This document shows, one piece after another, positions 55,694 through 63,691 of a DNA stretch of 64,000 nt. The notes beneath the pieces were generated by a model, which worked only from the letters and a program-made list of their open reading frames with translations, was not told the origin of the DNA and ran no database searches. A program made the translations under genes and the position numbers. Each line of letters starts with the position of its first letter. Within the stretch, counting starts at the first letter, position 1. Source of the DNA: a bacterium (GTDB taxonomy: Bacteria > Planctomycetota > Planctomycetia > Isosphaerales > Isosphaeraceae); NCBI GenBank assembly GCA_016125085.1, contig WGMM01000041.1, positions 33,017 to 97,016 of the forward strand. The letters run 5' to 3'.

Positions 55694-56914
55694 CTAAACC
55701 GGCCGGCTTTCCACACGCGACCACCGGTGTTTGAACTTCAGCACCGGCCGCTCCAGAAACCTGTACGAGGCCCAGGCCGTCAGCATGACTCCCAGAAGCG
55801 TCGCGACTCCACCGCCGAAGAGCGAGAGGAGCACTTCATGCCACATGTACAGCCCATAGCTGATCTTGCCGAGGTAAACGAAGCCCGGCCAGCGCAGGAA
55901 GGCTGACCAGCGGGGTGGCGCGACGGCGGCCGTCAGCACCCACATGACGGCGACCACCCAGACCGCCACCGGGTCCCAGACTCGCTTATGCGTGATGTCA
56001 TGGCCCAGGTGCGAAGTCGTCATCAGAAGCACCGTCAGCGGCAGAACGGACCATGCCAGAACGTTCCGAGTAAGCCATTCCAGCTTTGGCCGCATGAACG
56101 GATCATTCGCCGCGATCGCCAGAGTCACTCCCACCAGGATGGCATCCATCTGGGCCAGCGAGTCATAAGTGATCATGTATTGACGCACGCCCGCCGACGC
56201 CAGCGCCCATCGTCGCCACACGGCCAAGCACGTGCCGGCCAGGCAGAATGCCAGCCGTCCGCGAAGACCCAGTGCGGCGATGACGATCGGGATGATCACA
56301 TAAAACTGCTCTTCGACGCACACGGACCAGAGCACGCTCAAGATGTCGCTTTCGATCGGCCCCCGGTAGACCATCGACCAGTTGCCCAGAAACAGGGCGA
56401 ACCACGGGGCATGGGGCGACCCGAGCCCGACGCCGGGGACGCTGGCCCGGGCCCCGGGAATGCCCAGAAAGCCGATCAGAAAAATGACGTAATAGAGAGG
56501 CCAGATGCGCAGGATCCGCCGAATCCAGAACGCTTTCCAGTCGATGCGGCCAGTCTTCGACTCTTCCTGCAGCAAGAGACGCGTGATGATGAACCCGCTC
56601 AGCACGAAAAACACGTTCACGCCGATCCAGCCGTTGTGCCCAAGGGCATAATCGACCGATCGGCCCAGAATTCCGCCGATGCCGCCTGACCCGGACACGA
56701 GCAGCCAGGGCAGGTCGATCGTCACGGCGAGGGTGTCGCGAATCGTCGCCCCCAGGGCCGGCAGGCCGTTGTGGAAGCCGTACACGAGCAGGAACGCGAA
56801 AAACCGCAGGCTGTCGAGTTCCGGCAGATAAGCCCTGCCAAGCCCAACGCCAGGCTGGTCGAAGCGTTGCGGCTTCAGCAGATCGACGATCCGGGCCCGC
56901 CATGCTTCGTTCAT
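55694..56914 (-). CDS. Acyltransferase 3 family membrane protein (OafA/YrhL-like)
   Basis: A 406-residue integral membrane O-acyltransferase, which modifies surface sugars or peptidoglycan. The family N-terminus is YLPELDSLRFFAFLLVYGFH, with the catalytic-type His, followed by GVNVFFVLSGFIITRLLL and RRILRIWPLYYV with the conserved Arg. About ten helices follow. The ATG at 56914 overlaps the coaB stop (ATGA), so the frame open to 56983 is not used. There is no C-terminal SGNH domain. The coupling to coaB may reflect shared demand for CoA thioesters, but that is speculation. Confidence 0.85.
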   Translation of the reverse strand: MNEAWRARIVDLLKPQRFDQPGVGLGRAYLPELDSLRFFAFLLVYGFHNGLPALGATIRDTLAVTIDLPWLLVSGSGGIGGILGRSVDYALGHNGWIGVNVFFVLSGFIITRLLLQEESKTGRIDWKAFWIRRILRIWPLYYVIFLIGFLGIPGARASVPGVGLGSPHAPWFALFLGNWSMVYRGPIESDILSVLWSVCVEEQFYVIIPIVIAALGLRGRLAFCLAGTCLAVWRRWALASAGVRQYMITYDSLAQMDAILVGVTLAIAANDPFMRPKLEWLTRNVLAWSVLPLTVLLMTTSHLGHDITHKRVWDPVAVWVVAVMWVLTAAVAPPRWSAFLRWPGFVYLGKISYGLYMWHEVLLSLFGGGVATLLGVMLTAWASYRFLERPVLKFKHRWSRVESRPV

Positions 56915-57651
56915 GGTTCTTCTCGCAGTGCGGCGAGCCGGCGGACGACACGGTCGCCCAGATCGTCGCCCGCCTCGAACCATTCGGCGGGGCCTTCAGG
57001 CCGTACCAGGGCGCCCCGATGCTTCCCGGCCAGCACGCTCGACTGGTCGTTGGCGATCGTCACATCCGCCCGATTCGTGCGGCATGCCTGGCGAGCGATC
57101 GATTCCAGCGCGGCGTCATCGGCCCCGCTCGTCAGTTTGAAGCCGATCAGATGGGCCGAGTCGCCGATCCAGTCGCGAACCTGGCGAATGACCTTGGGCG
57201 TGCGTTTCAGGGTGATGACGATTTCGTCCGGCTCCGAATCGATCTTGCCGGCGAAAGGCACCGGTTCGAAGTCGGAAACGGCGGCGGCCAGCATCACGAC
57301 ATCCCACGGGCGCGAACGGCACAGCCGCTCCAGCTGCGTGGCGTAATCACTCACTGTACCTTCTTTTAAATCGACGCGCTGGAGCCTGCCGTCGAAGTGC
57401 CATGCGTCCGTTACGGCCTGCATCGTGCGTCGCCTCAATTCGAGCGGGTCGACTGGCCCGTCCACCCGCAAGGCCGGGATTTCGAGCGGTCCGAACGTGC
57501 GGGGCGTCGTCGCCAGATAGGTGACCGACGCGCCACGCCGCAGCCATGCTTCGGCCAGCGAAGCCGCGAATCGGCCCGTCGACCGGTTCGAAATGACGCG
57601 GACATCGTCGATCGGCGCCACCGTGCCGCCCGCCGTGATCAGCACATTCAT
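56911..57651 (-). CDS. coaB: Phosphopantothenoylcysteine synthetase (CoaB), stand-alone
   Basis: Ligates cysteine to 4'-phosphopantothenate in coenzyme A synthesis. The 246-residue protein starts MNVLITAGGTVAPIDDVRVI and has the family block SNRSTGRFAASLAEAWLRRG, the AAAVSDFEPVPFAGKI segment with the reactive Asn/Asp region, and LKRTPKVIRQVRDW, with LIGFKL after it. Most bacteria fuse it to the CoaC decarboxylase; here only the CoaB half is present, so coaC must be a separate gene. The internal ATG at 57651 is preferred to one at 57669 because the fold starts there. It is coupled to the acyltransferase gene by ATGA. Confidence 0.85.
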   Translation of the reverse strand: MNVLITAGGTVAPIDDVRVISNRSTGRFAASLAEAWLRRGASVTYLATTPRTFGPLEIPALRVDGPVDPLELRRRTMQAVTDAWHFDGRLQRVDLKEGTVSDYATQLERLCRSRPWDVVMLAAAVSDFEPVPFAGKIDSEPDEIVITLKRTPKVIRQVRDWIGDSAHLIGFKLTSGADDAALESIARQACRTNRADVTIANDQSSVLAGKHRGALVRPEGPAEWFEAGDDLGDRVVRRLAALREEP

Positions 57652-57867
57652 GAGCCGGCCTCTTGGCAAGCGGTTCCACCGAGCCCAGGCAAGTTCGGAT
57701 CGATCTTCAAGTTTCGGAATCTCCCCCTTGCATGCCGACTGCCGCTGCCGCTAGCTTTCATGGAATCGCAACCAGCGCCGCAAAGGTGCTGGCCACCTTT
57801 TTCGGCCCGCGTCCGCCCATGCAGTCGTGGCCGGAATCGCTGCCCAGAGATGCCCAGGAATACGCCG

Positions 57868-59160
57868 ATGCATGCCTCCGCAACCCCGGATATCGCCCGC
57901 GAACTGTTTCAGGCCATGCGTCAGTGGCCGATTTATGACCCCCACTCGCACATCGATCCCCATCGGCCCGCGGCACGCCACTTCGACGAAATTCTGGGCT
58001 ATCACTACTTTACCGAACTGGCCCATTCGGCCGGAATGCCCGCCGGGCTGGTCGATACAGAACTGCATCCGGACACCCGCTGCAAAAACCTGGCCAGGTG
58101 GCTGCCCGCGATCGACAACACCGTGCAGTATTCCTGGCTTGTCGAAATCGTCCGCGAATTCCACGGCTTTCAGGGCGATGCCGTCGACAGCTCCACCATC
58201 GACCAATTGATCAAATCCGCTGACAAAGAATCTGCCGGCACCGCCTGGGACGAACAAGTCCGCAAGCTCTCGAACATTGAGGCCGTCTTTCTCACCAACG
58301 ACTTCGACGACCCGCTGACCGGCTGGGACACGTCCGTTTACATCCCCTGCCTGCGGACGGACGATCTTGTGCTCAAGCTGCACGAGCCCCGCGTGCGGCA
58401 ACGGCTTGCGGCGTTCACTGGGCAGGAGGTCGGCGATCTCGAAAGCCTTCGAACGGCCATCGGCAAGTTGTTCGATCATTTCATGGCCCATGGCGTGCGG
58501 GCCTGCGCCATCAGCCTGCCGCCCGACTTCGTGCCCGAGCCGCCGCCGATGATCTCGGCAGCCACGCCGATTCGCCGCGTGCTGAACGGTATGGACGTTC
58601 GCCCGGACGAAGTCGCCCTGATTCGCCGCACCGTGTTCTGGATCATCGCCGAATTCTGCAACGAACACCGGCTGCCGTTCGACCTGATGATCGGCCCGAT
58701 CCGCAATATTTACCCGAACGGAGTCGCCGGCGGCCGCGACCTGTTCGACCGCCGCGTGAGCCTGGCCGATTACGCCCCGGTGTTCAACGCGTTTCCCAAG
58801 GTGAAGTTCCCGGTCTCCACGCTTTCGCCCGACGCCGGCGCGGAGCTGGTCGCCTATTCCTGGATCTTCCCGAACGTCTACCCCAACGGCCACTGGTGGT
58901 ATTCGAACGTGCCGACATTCATCGCGGCTGATCTGAAGGCCCGTGTCGAAGCTGTGCCGAAAACGAAAATCATCGGCTACTATTCCGACGCCTACAAGCT
59001 CGAATTCGTGCTGCCCAAGTTCGACACCTTCCGCCGCACCCTGGCCGGAGTTTTGGCCCAGAGCTGCATGGCCGAGCGGGGCTGGAGCATCGAACGCTGC
59101 CTCGGCCTCGCGAAGGACATCCTCGTCAATAATCCGAAGACGATCTTCGCCCGGGATTGA
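57868..59160 (+). CDS. Uronate isomerase-like amidohydrolase-superfamily enzyme
   Basis: A 430-residue protein related to glucuronate/galacturonate isomerase (UxaC), which interconverts hexuronates and keto-sugars. The metal-binding entry YDPHSHIDPH is at residues 23-32, ELHPDTRCKNLARWLPAIDN and EAVFLTNDFDD follow, and the C-terminal FPNVYPNGHWWYSN and YYSDAYKLEFVLPKF match the family. AGGA lies 8 bases before the ATG at 57868; an in-frame ATG at 57850 is possible. It is divergent from coaB. With the other sugar isomerases in this window it suggests breakdown of uronate-containing polysaccharide. Confidence 0.8.
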   Translation: MHASATPDIARELFQAMRQWPIYDPHSHIDPHRPAARHFDEILGYHYFTELAHSAGMPAGLVDTELHPDTRCKNLARWLPAIDNTVQYSWLVEIVREFHGFQGDAVDSSTIDQLIKSADKESAGTAWDEQVRKLSNIEAVFLTNDFDDPLTGWDTSVYIPCLRTDDLVLKLHEPRVRQRLAAFTGQEVGDLESLRTAIGKLFDHFMAHGVRACAISLPPDFVPEPPPMISAATPIRRVLNGMDVRPDEVALIRRTVFWIIAEFCNEHRLPFDLMIGPIRNIYPNGVAGGRDLFDRRVSLADYAPVFNAFPKVKFPVSTLSPDAGAELVAYSWIFPNVYPNGHWWYSNVPTFIAADLKARVEAVPKTKIIGYYSDAYKLEFVLPKFDTFRRTLAGVLAQSCMAERGWSIERCLGLAKDILVNNPKTIFARD

Positions 59161-59200
59161 GGCTGCGGGATTGAGACTCCGCAACGGGACCGACGAATAG

Positions 59201-59246
59201 GATGCGGAGAATAACCCGGCTAATCTCCGCATCATTTGCGGAGATT
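59201..59246 (+). promoter_or_regulatory. Operator-like palindromes upstream of the Fic gene
   Basis: AATCTCCGCA (59222-59231) and TGCGGAGATT (59237-59246) form a perfect 10-base dyad with a 5-base spacer, ending 35 bases before the Fic ATG. A further copy, GATGCGGAGA (59201-59210), makes a second 10-base inverted pair with TCTCCGCATC (59224-59233). The positions suit a repressor that covers the start of transcription. Confidence 0.7.
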
Positions 59247-59281
59247 GTGATGGTTCGCATTCGTGGTTTCGTTTATCATCG

Positions 59282-60430
59282 ATGACGGAATCGCGGAGCA
59301 TTTCGGTGTACATTCACGAACTTGCGGGCTGGCCCGGGTTTTCCTGGGATCAGAGCCGGTTGGCGACATCTCTGGCGGCCTTGCGATACGATCAGGGAAG
59401 GCTGTTCGGTCGGATGGAATCGCTCGGGTTCGATCTTCGGGCCGAAGCGATGCTCCACACTCTGACGCAGGACGTGATCAAATCCAGCGAGATCGAGGGC
59501 GAGATTCTCGAGCGCGACCAGGTCCGGTCCTCGATTGCTCGCCGGCTCGGCCTCGAGATCGGGGCACTGGCCGCGACCGACCGTCACGTCGATGGCGTCG
59601 TGGAAATGATGCTCGATGCGACTCAGGGATTCGATCGCCCGCTCACGCAGGAACGTCTCTTCGCCTGGCACGCATCGCTTTTTCCCACGGGGCACAGCGG
59701 GCTGGACAAAATCGCCGTCGGCACCTGGCGGGATGACCGAACCGGCCCGATGCAGGTGGTCTCGGGACCGATCCACAAGCGGAAAGTCCATTTCGAGGCC
59801 CCGGCCGCAAGCCGTATTCCCGGCGAAATGGCAGAGTTCCTTTCATGGTACGAAACCCCGGCCGGCGTCGATCCGGTTCTCAGGGCAGGGCTGGCGCATC
59901 TCTGGTTCGTGACGATCCACCCGTTCGACGACGGCAACGGGCGAATCGCGCGTGCGATCGGCGACATGGCCCTGGCCCGCTCCGAAGCGAGCCCGCTGCG
60001 GTTTTACAGCATGTCGGCCCAGATCCGGATCGAACGGAACGATTACTACCTTGCCCTGGAGCGTGCCCAAAAAGGCACGCTCGACGTCACCGAATGGTTG
60101 CAATGGTTCCTCGGCTGCCTCTCGCGCGCCGTGGCAGGAGCGGCAGCGACGCTCGACGGAGTGCTCCGGAAAGCCCGGTTCTGGCAGGAGCATGCTGGCG
60201 AAACGTTCAACGCTCGTCAGCGCAAGATCCTGAATCTGCTGCTGAACGATTTCGAAGGCCGGCTGACGTCGTCGAAGTGGGCCAGAATCGCCAAATGTTC
60301 GCAGGATACGGCAAGCCGGGATATTGATTCGCTGGTCGTTCGAGGCATCCTCGTCCGCAGCGCCGACGGCGGGCGGAACACTCACTATGACTTTGTCCTG
60401 CCTAAAGGTGGCAGGAGCGAAAGCCAATGA
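59282..60430 (+). CDS. Fic-domain AMPylase with C-terminal winged helix
   Basis: A 382-residue class II Fic protein that transfers AMP to target proteins and may also remove it. The active site is HPFDDGNGRIAR (His near 213), and the flap sequence GPIHKRKVHFEAP lies before it. The inhibitory helix motif SSEIEGE is at about residues 70-76, N-terminal to the Fic core, so activity is self-restrained. The N-terminus (VYIHELAGWPGFSWDQSRL) is the DUF4172 type. The C-terminal part (FNARQRKILNLLLNDFEG, SSKWARIAKCSQDTASRDID) is a winged-helix DNA-binding domain. The strong palindrome just upstream is its likely own operator. Confidence 0.9.
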   Translation: MTESRSISVYIHELAGWPGFSWDQSRLATSLAALRYDQGRLFGRMESLGFDLRAEAMLHTLTQDVIKSSEIEGEILERDQVRSSIARRLGLEIGALAATDRHVDGVVEMMLDATQGFDRPLTQERLFAWHASLFPTGHSGLDKIAVGTWRDDRTGPMQVVSGPIHKRKVHFEAPAASRIPGEMAEFLSWYETPAGVDPVLRAGLAHLWFVTIHPFDDGNGRIARAIGDMALARSEASPLRFYSMSAQIRIERNDYYLALERAQKGTLDVTEWLQWFLGCLSRAVAGAAATLDGVLRKARFWQEHAGETFNARQRKILNLLLNDFEGRLTSSKWARIAKCSQDTASRDIDSLVVRGILVRSADGGRNTHYDFVLPKGGRSESQ

Positions 60431-60466
60431 CTTAAGCCCTGTCTCGCAGTCAGTTACGCGATCTTC

Positions 60467-60802
60467 TTGCCAATGTTCGTTTTGGTTCTGGTGTGGTGTC
60501 AGGCGGTGATTACAGCGAATGGATCGTTCTGTCCCGCCTCCGATTCAAACTCTATGTCTATTCAGATCAAAGAGTTATCGATTGTGTCAGAGATGTTCAG
60601 TTTCGAGCCCGATCCTTCAGGGAGTGGCGCATATCTGGTTCCTGATATTCGGATCCCATCATTGGGGCTCATACTTGACGGGACAATAGGCAATAAGTCT
60701 GGCTTGACTCCTCAAATCATCGATTTTAGGTTATTCTCTGGAGGTAGTCGAATAGCCATCATTCGCCCAAGCGATCTTGGAGGCTCCGATGTCATCCCCT
60801 GA
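60467..60802 (+). CDS. Possible small exported protein in AT-rich DNA
   Basis: A 111-residue frame starting MPMFVLVLVWCQAVITANGS, which could be a signal peptide or anchor. The rest includes IQIKELSIVSEMFSFEPDPS, YLVPDIRIPSLGLILDGT and a strand-rich end (FRLFSGGSRIAIIRP). Composition is AT-richer than neighbouring genes. No family is recognised and no convincing ribosome site is seen, so it may be spurious or a gene remnant. Confidence 0.35.
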   Translation: MPMFVLVLVWCQAVITANGSFCPASDSNSMSIQIKELSIVSEMFSFEPDPSGSGAYLVPDIRIPSLGLILDGTIGNKSGLTPQIIDFRLFSGGSRIAIIRPSDLGGSDVIP

Positions 60803-60875
60803 ATTCGATCCGACGACATTCGATCCGACAAAGTATAACTGGGGATTCAGCGACTTGAATGGTTTCAAGGGATGA
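60789..60875 (+). CDS. Possible 28-residue peptide
   Basis: A short frame beginning MSSPEFDPTTFDPTKYNWGF follows GGAGG (60779-60783) by 5 bases and overlaps the end of the preceding frame by 14 bases. The duplicated FDPT motif and good ribosome site argue for translation. It ends just before the REP-like element. Function unknown. Confidence 0.3.
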   Translation: MSSPEFDPTTFDPTKYNWGFSDLNGFKG

Positions 60876-60876
60876 G

Positions 60877-60974
60877 AAAAGGGGTCAGGAGCCTTTCTGT
60901 TAGACTAGGGGACTTAAGAGGCCGGCTTGAAGAAAAGGTTCCAGGAGCCTTTTTGGTAGGACCTGACCCCTTTA
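60877..60974. repeat. REP-like palindromic element, probable bidirectional terminator
   Basis: AAAGGGGTCAGG (60878-60889) is repeated inverted as CCTGACCCCTTT (60962-60973). Inside, AAAAGG (60933-60938) and CCTTTT (60948-60953) form a second stem, and CAGGAGCCTTT occurs twice. It lies between the convergent ends of the Fic-side frames and rlmI. The outer AAAGGGG resembles the hairpin at 16281-16328. Confidence 0.65.
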
Positions 60975-61017
60975 TGCCTTAATGACCGCTCTTTATGCCC
61001 ACAGATCTGGTTCGCGG

Positions 61018-62238
61018 CTATTCGATACGCAAGATCAGTCCATAAAGATACCGGCTTTCCGGGCATGCCAGGTTCACAGGGTGGTCCGGCGGCTGGCCAA
61101 GGCGTTCGAGTACGCGGAACGTTCGCCCGCATCGTTCGGCGGAGCCAGCGAGGGCACGGTCGAAATCCTCGGCGGCCACGATGCCTGAGCAAGTGAACGT
61201 CGCCAGAATTCCGCCCGGTGCGACGACCGAGGCCGCGTTTTCGTTGAGCCGCTGATAGGCTGTCAGGGCTTCGTCGATTCCCGAACGATCCCGGGCGTAT
61301 TTCGGCGGGTCGCACACGACCAGGCCGAAGCGCCGATCATCAGCCTTCAGACGTTTTAGTGCCTTGGCCACGTCTTGGGCTTCGAACGTGACGGATTCCG
61401 AGCTGAGACCATTGATGTCGCGGTTTTTCTCGGCCAGTGCGATCGCGGCCTTCGAACTGTCCACACCCAGCACCGTTTTCGCCTGGCCGAACTTCGCCGC
61501 GGCGAGCCCGAACCCGCCGGAATAGCAGAACAGGTCAAGCACGTCGGCGTTCGCGGCGTAAGCGGCCACGCGATGTCGATTTACGCCCTGATCCAGGAAA
61601 AAGCCGGTCTTCTGCCCGCCGAAGGGCTGCACCTGAAACTTCAGGCCGCTGTGGCGGATGATCACCGGTTCGTCCGGCTTCAGCTCTCCGGAACGCAGGA
61701 CGGGCAGCACCTGATCTTCGCCGAAGCCTTCTTTTTCGGCAGTCGATGCGTCGCCGAGGCTGATGACGGAACAACCGGGGAACCGTTCGGTCAGGATCCG
61801 CTCGATCGCATCCCGCCGCTCGAAGAGTTTCGCGCTTGTCCACTGGCACGCCAGAACGGGCCCGAGTTTGTCGACGATCAGGCCTGAAATGCCGTCGGCC
61901 TCGCCGAACACGAGCCGGCACGAATCGTCGTCGGTCGCGAATTTCGGCAGACGCTGCCGCAAGTCGATCGACTGGTCGATCCTCCCGGCCCAGAAAGCGT
62001 CGTCAAGCGGGGCGTCGTCCCAGCGGTAAAGCCGTAACCGAAGTTTGGACTTGGGGTTAAAGAGCCCACGAGCGATGAAGGCACCCTCGTGGCTGTAGAG
62101 GGCGGCTTCATCCTGCCGGGTGGGGTCGCCTTCGACTTTCGCGATCGAATCGGCGAAGACCCACGGATGGCGGGCGAAGAAAGGCCGGCTGCGTCGTGGC
62201 TTGAGCGTAACCTTCAGCGGTTCCTGTGCTTCGGTCAT
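61018..62238 (-). CDS. rlmI: 23S rRNA (cytosine-5)-methyltransferase, RlmI-like
   Basis: A 406-residue class I methyltransferase of the RlmI/YccW family, which methylates C1962 in 23S rRNA in E. coli. The N-terminus has a PUA-like domain (RRSRPFFARHPWVFADSI). The middle has RLVFGEADGISGLIVDKLG and the FGGQKTGFFLDQGVNRHRV segment. The SAM-binding site is VLDLFCYSGGFGLAAAKFG, and VVCDPPKYARDRSG and ATFTCSG supply the catalytic region. The gene overlaps the upstream response regulator stop by ATGA. Length and motif order match the family. Confidence 0.9.
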   Translation of the reverse strand: MTEAQEPLKVTLKPRRSRPFFARHPWVFADSIAKVEGDPTRQDEAALYSHEGAFIARGLFNPKSKLRLRLYRWDDAPLDDAFWAGRIDQSIDLRQRLPKFATDDDSCRLVFGEADGISGLIVDKLGPVLACQWTSAKLFERRDAIERILTERFPGCSVISLGDASTAEKEGFGEDQVLPVLRSGELKPDEPVIIRHSGLKFQVQPFGGQKTGFFLDQGVNRHRVAAYAANADVLDLFCYSGGFGLAAAKFGQAKTVLGVDSSKAAIALAEKNRDINGLSSESVTFEAQDVAKALKRLKADDRRFGLVVCDPPKYARDRSGIDEALTAYQRLNENAASVVAPGGILATFTCSGIVAAEDFDRALAGSAERCGRTFRVLERLGQPPDHPVNLACPESRYLYGLILRIE

Positions 62239-62687
62239 CTCTTGGCCGAGGCTTCCAGGTCGGCCAGATAGGCGAGCGTGCGTTCGAGCTGGCTTTCCAG
62301 GTGGCGGACGCGCAGGAGGCTGCGGATGCGGCAGAGCAGCTCGACCTTGTTTACCGGCTTGGTGAGGAAGTCGTCGGTGCCCGAGGCGACGCCCCGTTCG
62401 AAGTCGCTGGCTTCATTGAGCGCCGTAACCATCAGCACCAGAACGTCTTTCGTCGCCGGGTCGGAGCGCAGCTTGGTGCAGACTTCGAACCCCGAGAGCT
62501 TCGGCATCATGATGTCGAGCAGGATCAGGTCGGGCTTGAAGCTCTGCACTGCCTTGAGCGTCTGTTCACCGTCGAACGCCGTCGCGATCTCGCAATCGAG
62601 CGAAGCCAGATAAGCTTCCATCAGTTCGACGTTCTGCTGATTGTCGTCAGCGATCAGAATTCGGGGTTTCTTTTCGGTGGCGGACAT
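62235..62687 (-). CDS. Single-domain response regulator
   Basis: A 150-residue receiver protein. Phosphorylation site Asp58 lies in DLILLDIMMPKLSGFE, the acidic pair is in ILIADDNQQN, and Thr and Lys are in VLMVTALNE and DDFLTKPVNK. A helical coiled-coil-like tail (LLCRIRSLLRVRHLESQLER) follows, with no output domain. GAGGAG is 12 bases before the ATG at 62687; an ATG at 62717 is an alternative. The overlap with rlmI shows coexpression. The partner kinase is not in the window. Confidence 0.85.
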   Translation of the reverse strand: MSATEKKPRILIADDNQQNVELMEAYLASLDCEIATAFDGEQTLKAVQSFKPDLILLDIMMPKLSGFEVCTKLRSDPATKDVLVLMVTALNEASDFERGVASGTDDFLTKPVNKVELLCRIRSLLRVRHLESQLERTLAYLADLEASAKR

Positions 62688-63691
62688 GATCGGGATCGGC
62701 TCCTCGGGGGTCGGCATACCCCCGGCGCATTCCTGCGAGTTTCCGGCGGATTCTTCGGACTTCCGTTATCTTACCCGGTGAGCGATGTTTCACCAAGCCA
62801 AAGACGCTGCCGGATCCGGAATCGTGTTACCCCCTCCCAGGTCGATCGAATGATCCGAACCGATCCCTGCGGAATGACCGCATCGATCGTGCATGTTCAC
62901 CTGTTCGCTCGAATTTGCGAAGGCCACAAAGCTTCTCACCCGTTTCGGAGAAATGGCGATTTTGGGGTCCGACTCTCGAACGCGTGATGTAAGTATTGAA
63001 TAATAAAGAACTTGGATTGTATTTGCGAAACGGCTTCGCTGCGTTCAGGGCGATGCCTGATCTTCGCACGGAATCGCCGCAAGTGCCTTTTGGGTAAGCG
63101 AGTAAGGCCGTTTTGCGAAACGGAATTCCGGGAATCTCATTCCTCCCTTCGTGCCTTTCGTGTCCTTCGTGGTGAACCTGTTGATCGATCCGGTCAGTTC
63201 GAATGACCACGAAGAGCACGAAGGCCACGAAGGATCCTTTCGGTATCGCCGCAAGTGCCTTTCGAGCAAGCGAGTGCATCCGTTTTGCGAAACGGAATTC
63301 CAGGGACCGGCTTTCCTCCCTTCGAGCCTTTCGAGTTCTTCGTGGTGATCCTGATGATCGATCAGGTCAAATCGAATGACCACGAAGAGCACGAAGGCCA
63401 CGAAGAACCGAGACCGAAATCGGCGCAAGTGGATATACAGTCATTACGTATGGTCGATTTGCGAAACGGGGACGGCCTGGCTTCGGCATGAATTTCGATA
63501 TCGGCGTGCCGAAGGACCTGTTCCGAACGATAGTAACTCAGGCACTCGTCGGGTGCTGGGTTTCGATCTTTGGCAATACGGTAAGTTGGTTTCGCGGACG
63601 ATTGACGATTCGCCGAAACCGGAACAGGTACGCACCAAACGCACGTACCTGTTCCCGTGGATTCGGATCTTTCAGGTCGGAAATCGTTCGA
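62688..63691. other. Gene-free region with tandem repeats
   Basis: About 1 kb between the response regulator and the truncated gene at the right edge. The short frames on both strands are produced by the repeats and do not look like proteins. The 63.07-63.47 kb part is described separately. The 63.48-63.69 kb part shows nothing I can name. Confidence 0.5.
63022..63469. repeat. Tandem units of about 172 bases with long imperfect hairpins
   Basis: Unit boundaries are marked by ATCGCCGCAAGTG-like starts at 63073, 63245 and 63419 (spacing 172 and 174). TTTGCGAAACGG recurs at 63022, 63112, 63284 and 63458. Each full unit holds two arms of 27 bases, 63147-63173 with 63206-63232 and 63320-63346 with 63379-63405, built from CTTCGTG and CACGAAG repeats. 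The third unit is truncated. CCACGAAG-type repeats occur widely in planctomycetes and related bacteria, from memory. Confidence 0.75.

Noticed and set aside
57751..59313. 520-codon minus-strand frame opposite the uronate isomerase-like gene
   Set aside because: Val/Gly/Arg-rich shadow without start signal; the plus-strand product has clear family motifs.
63022..63469. CRISPR array
   Set aside because: Units are about 172 bases and diverged inside, there are no short identical repeats with unique spacers, and no cas gene is near.
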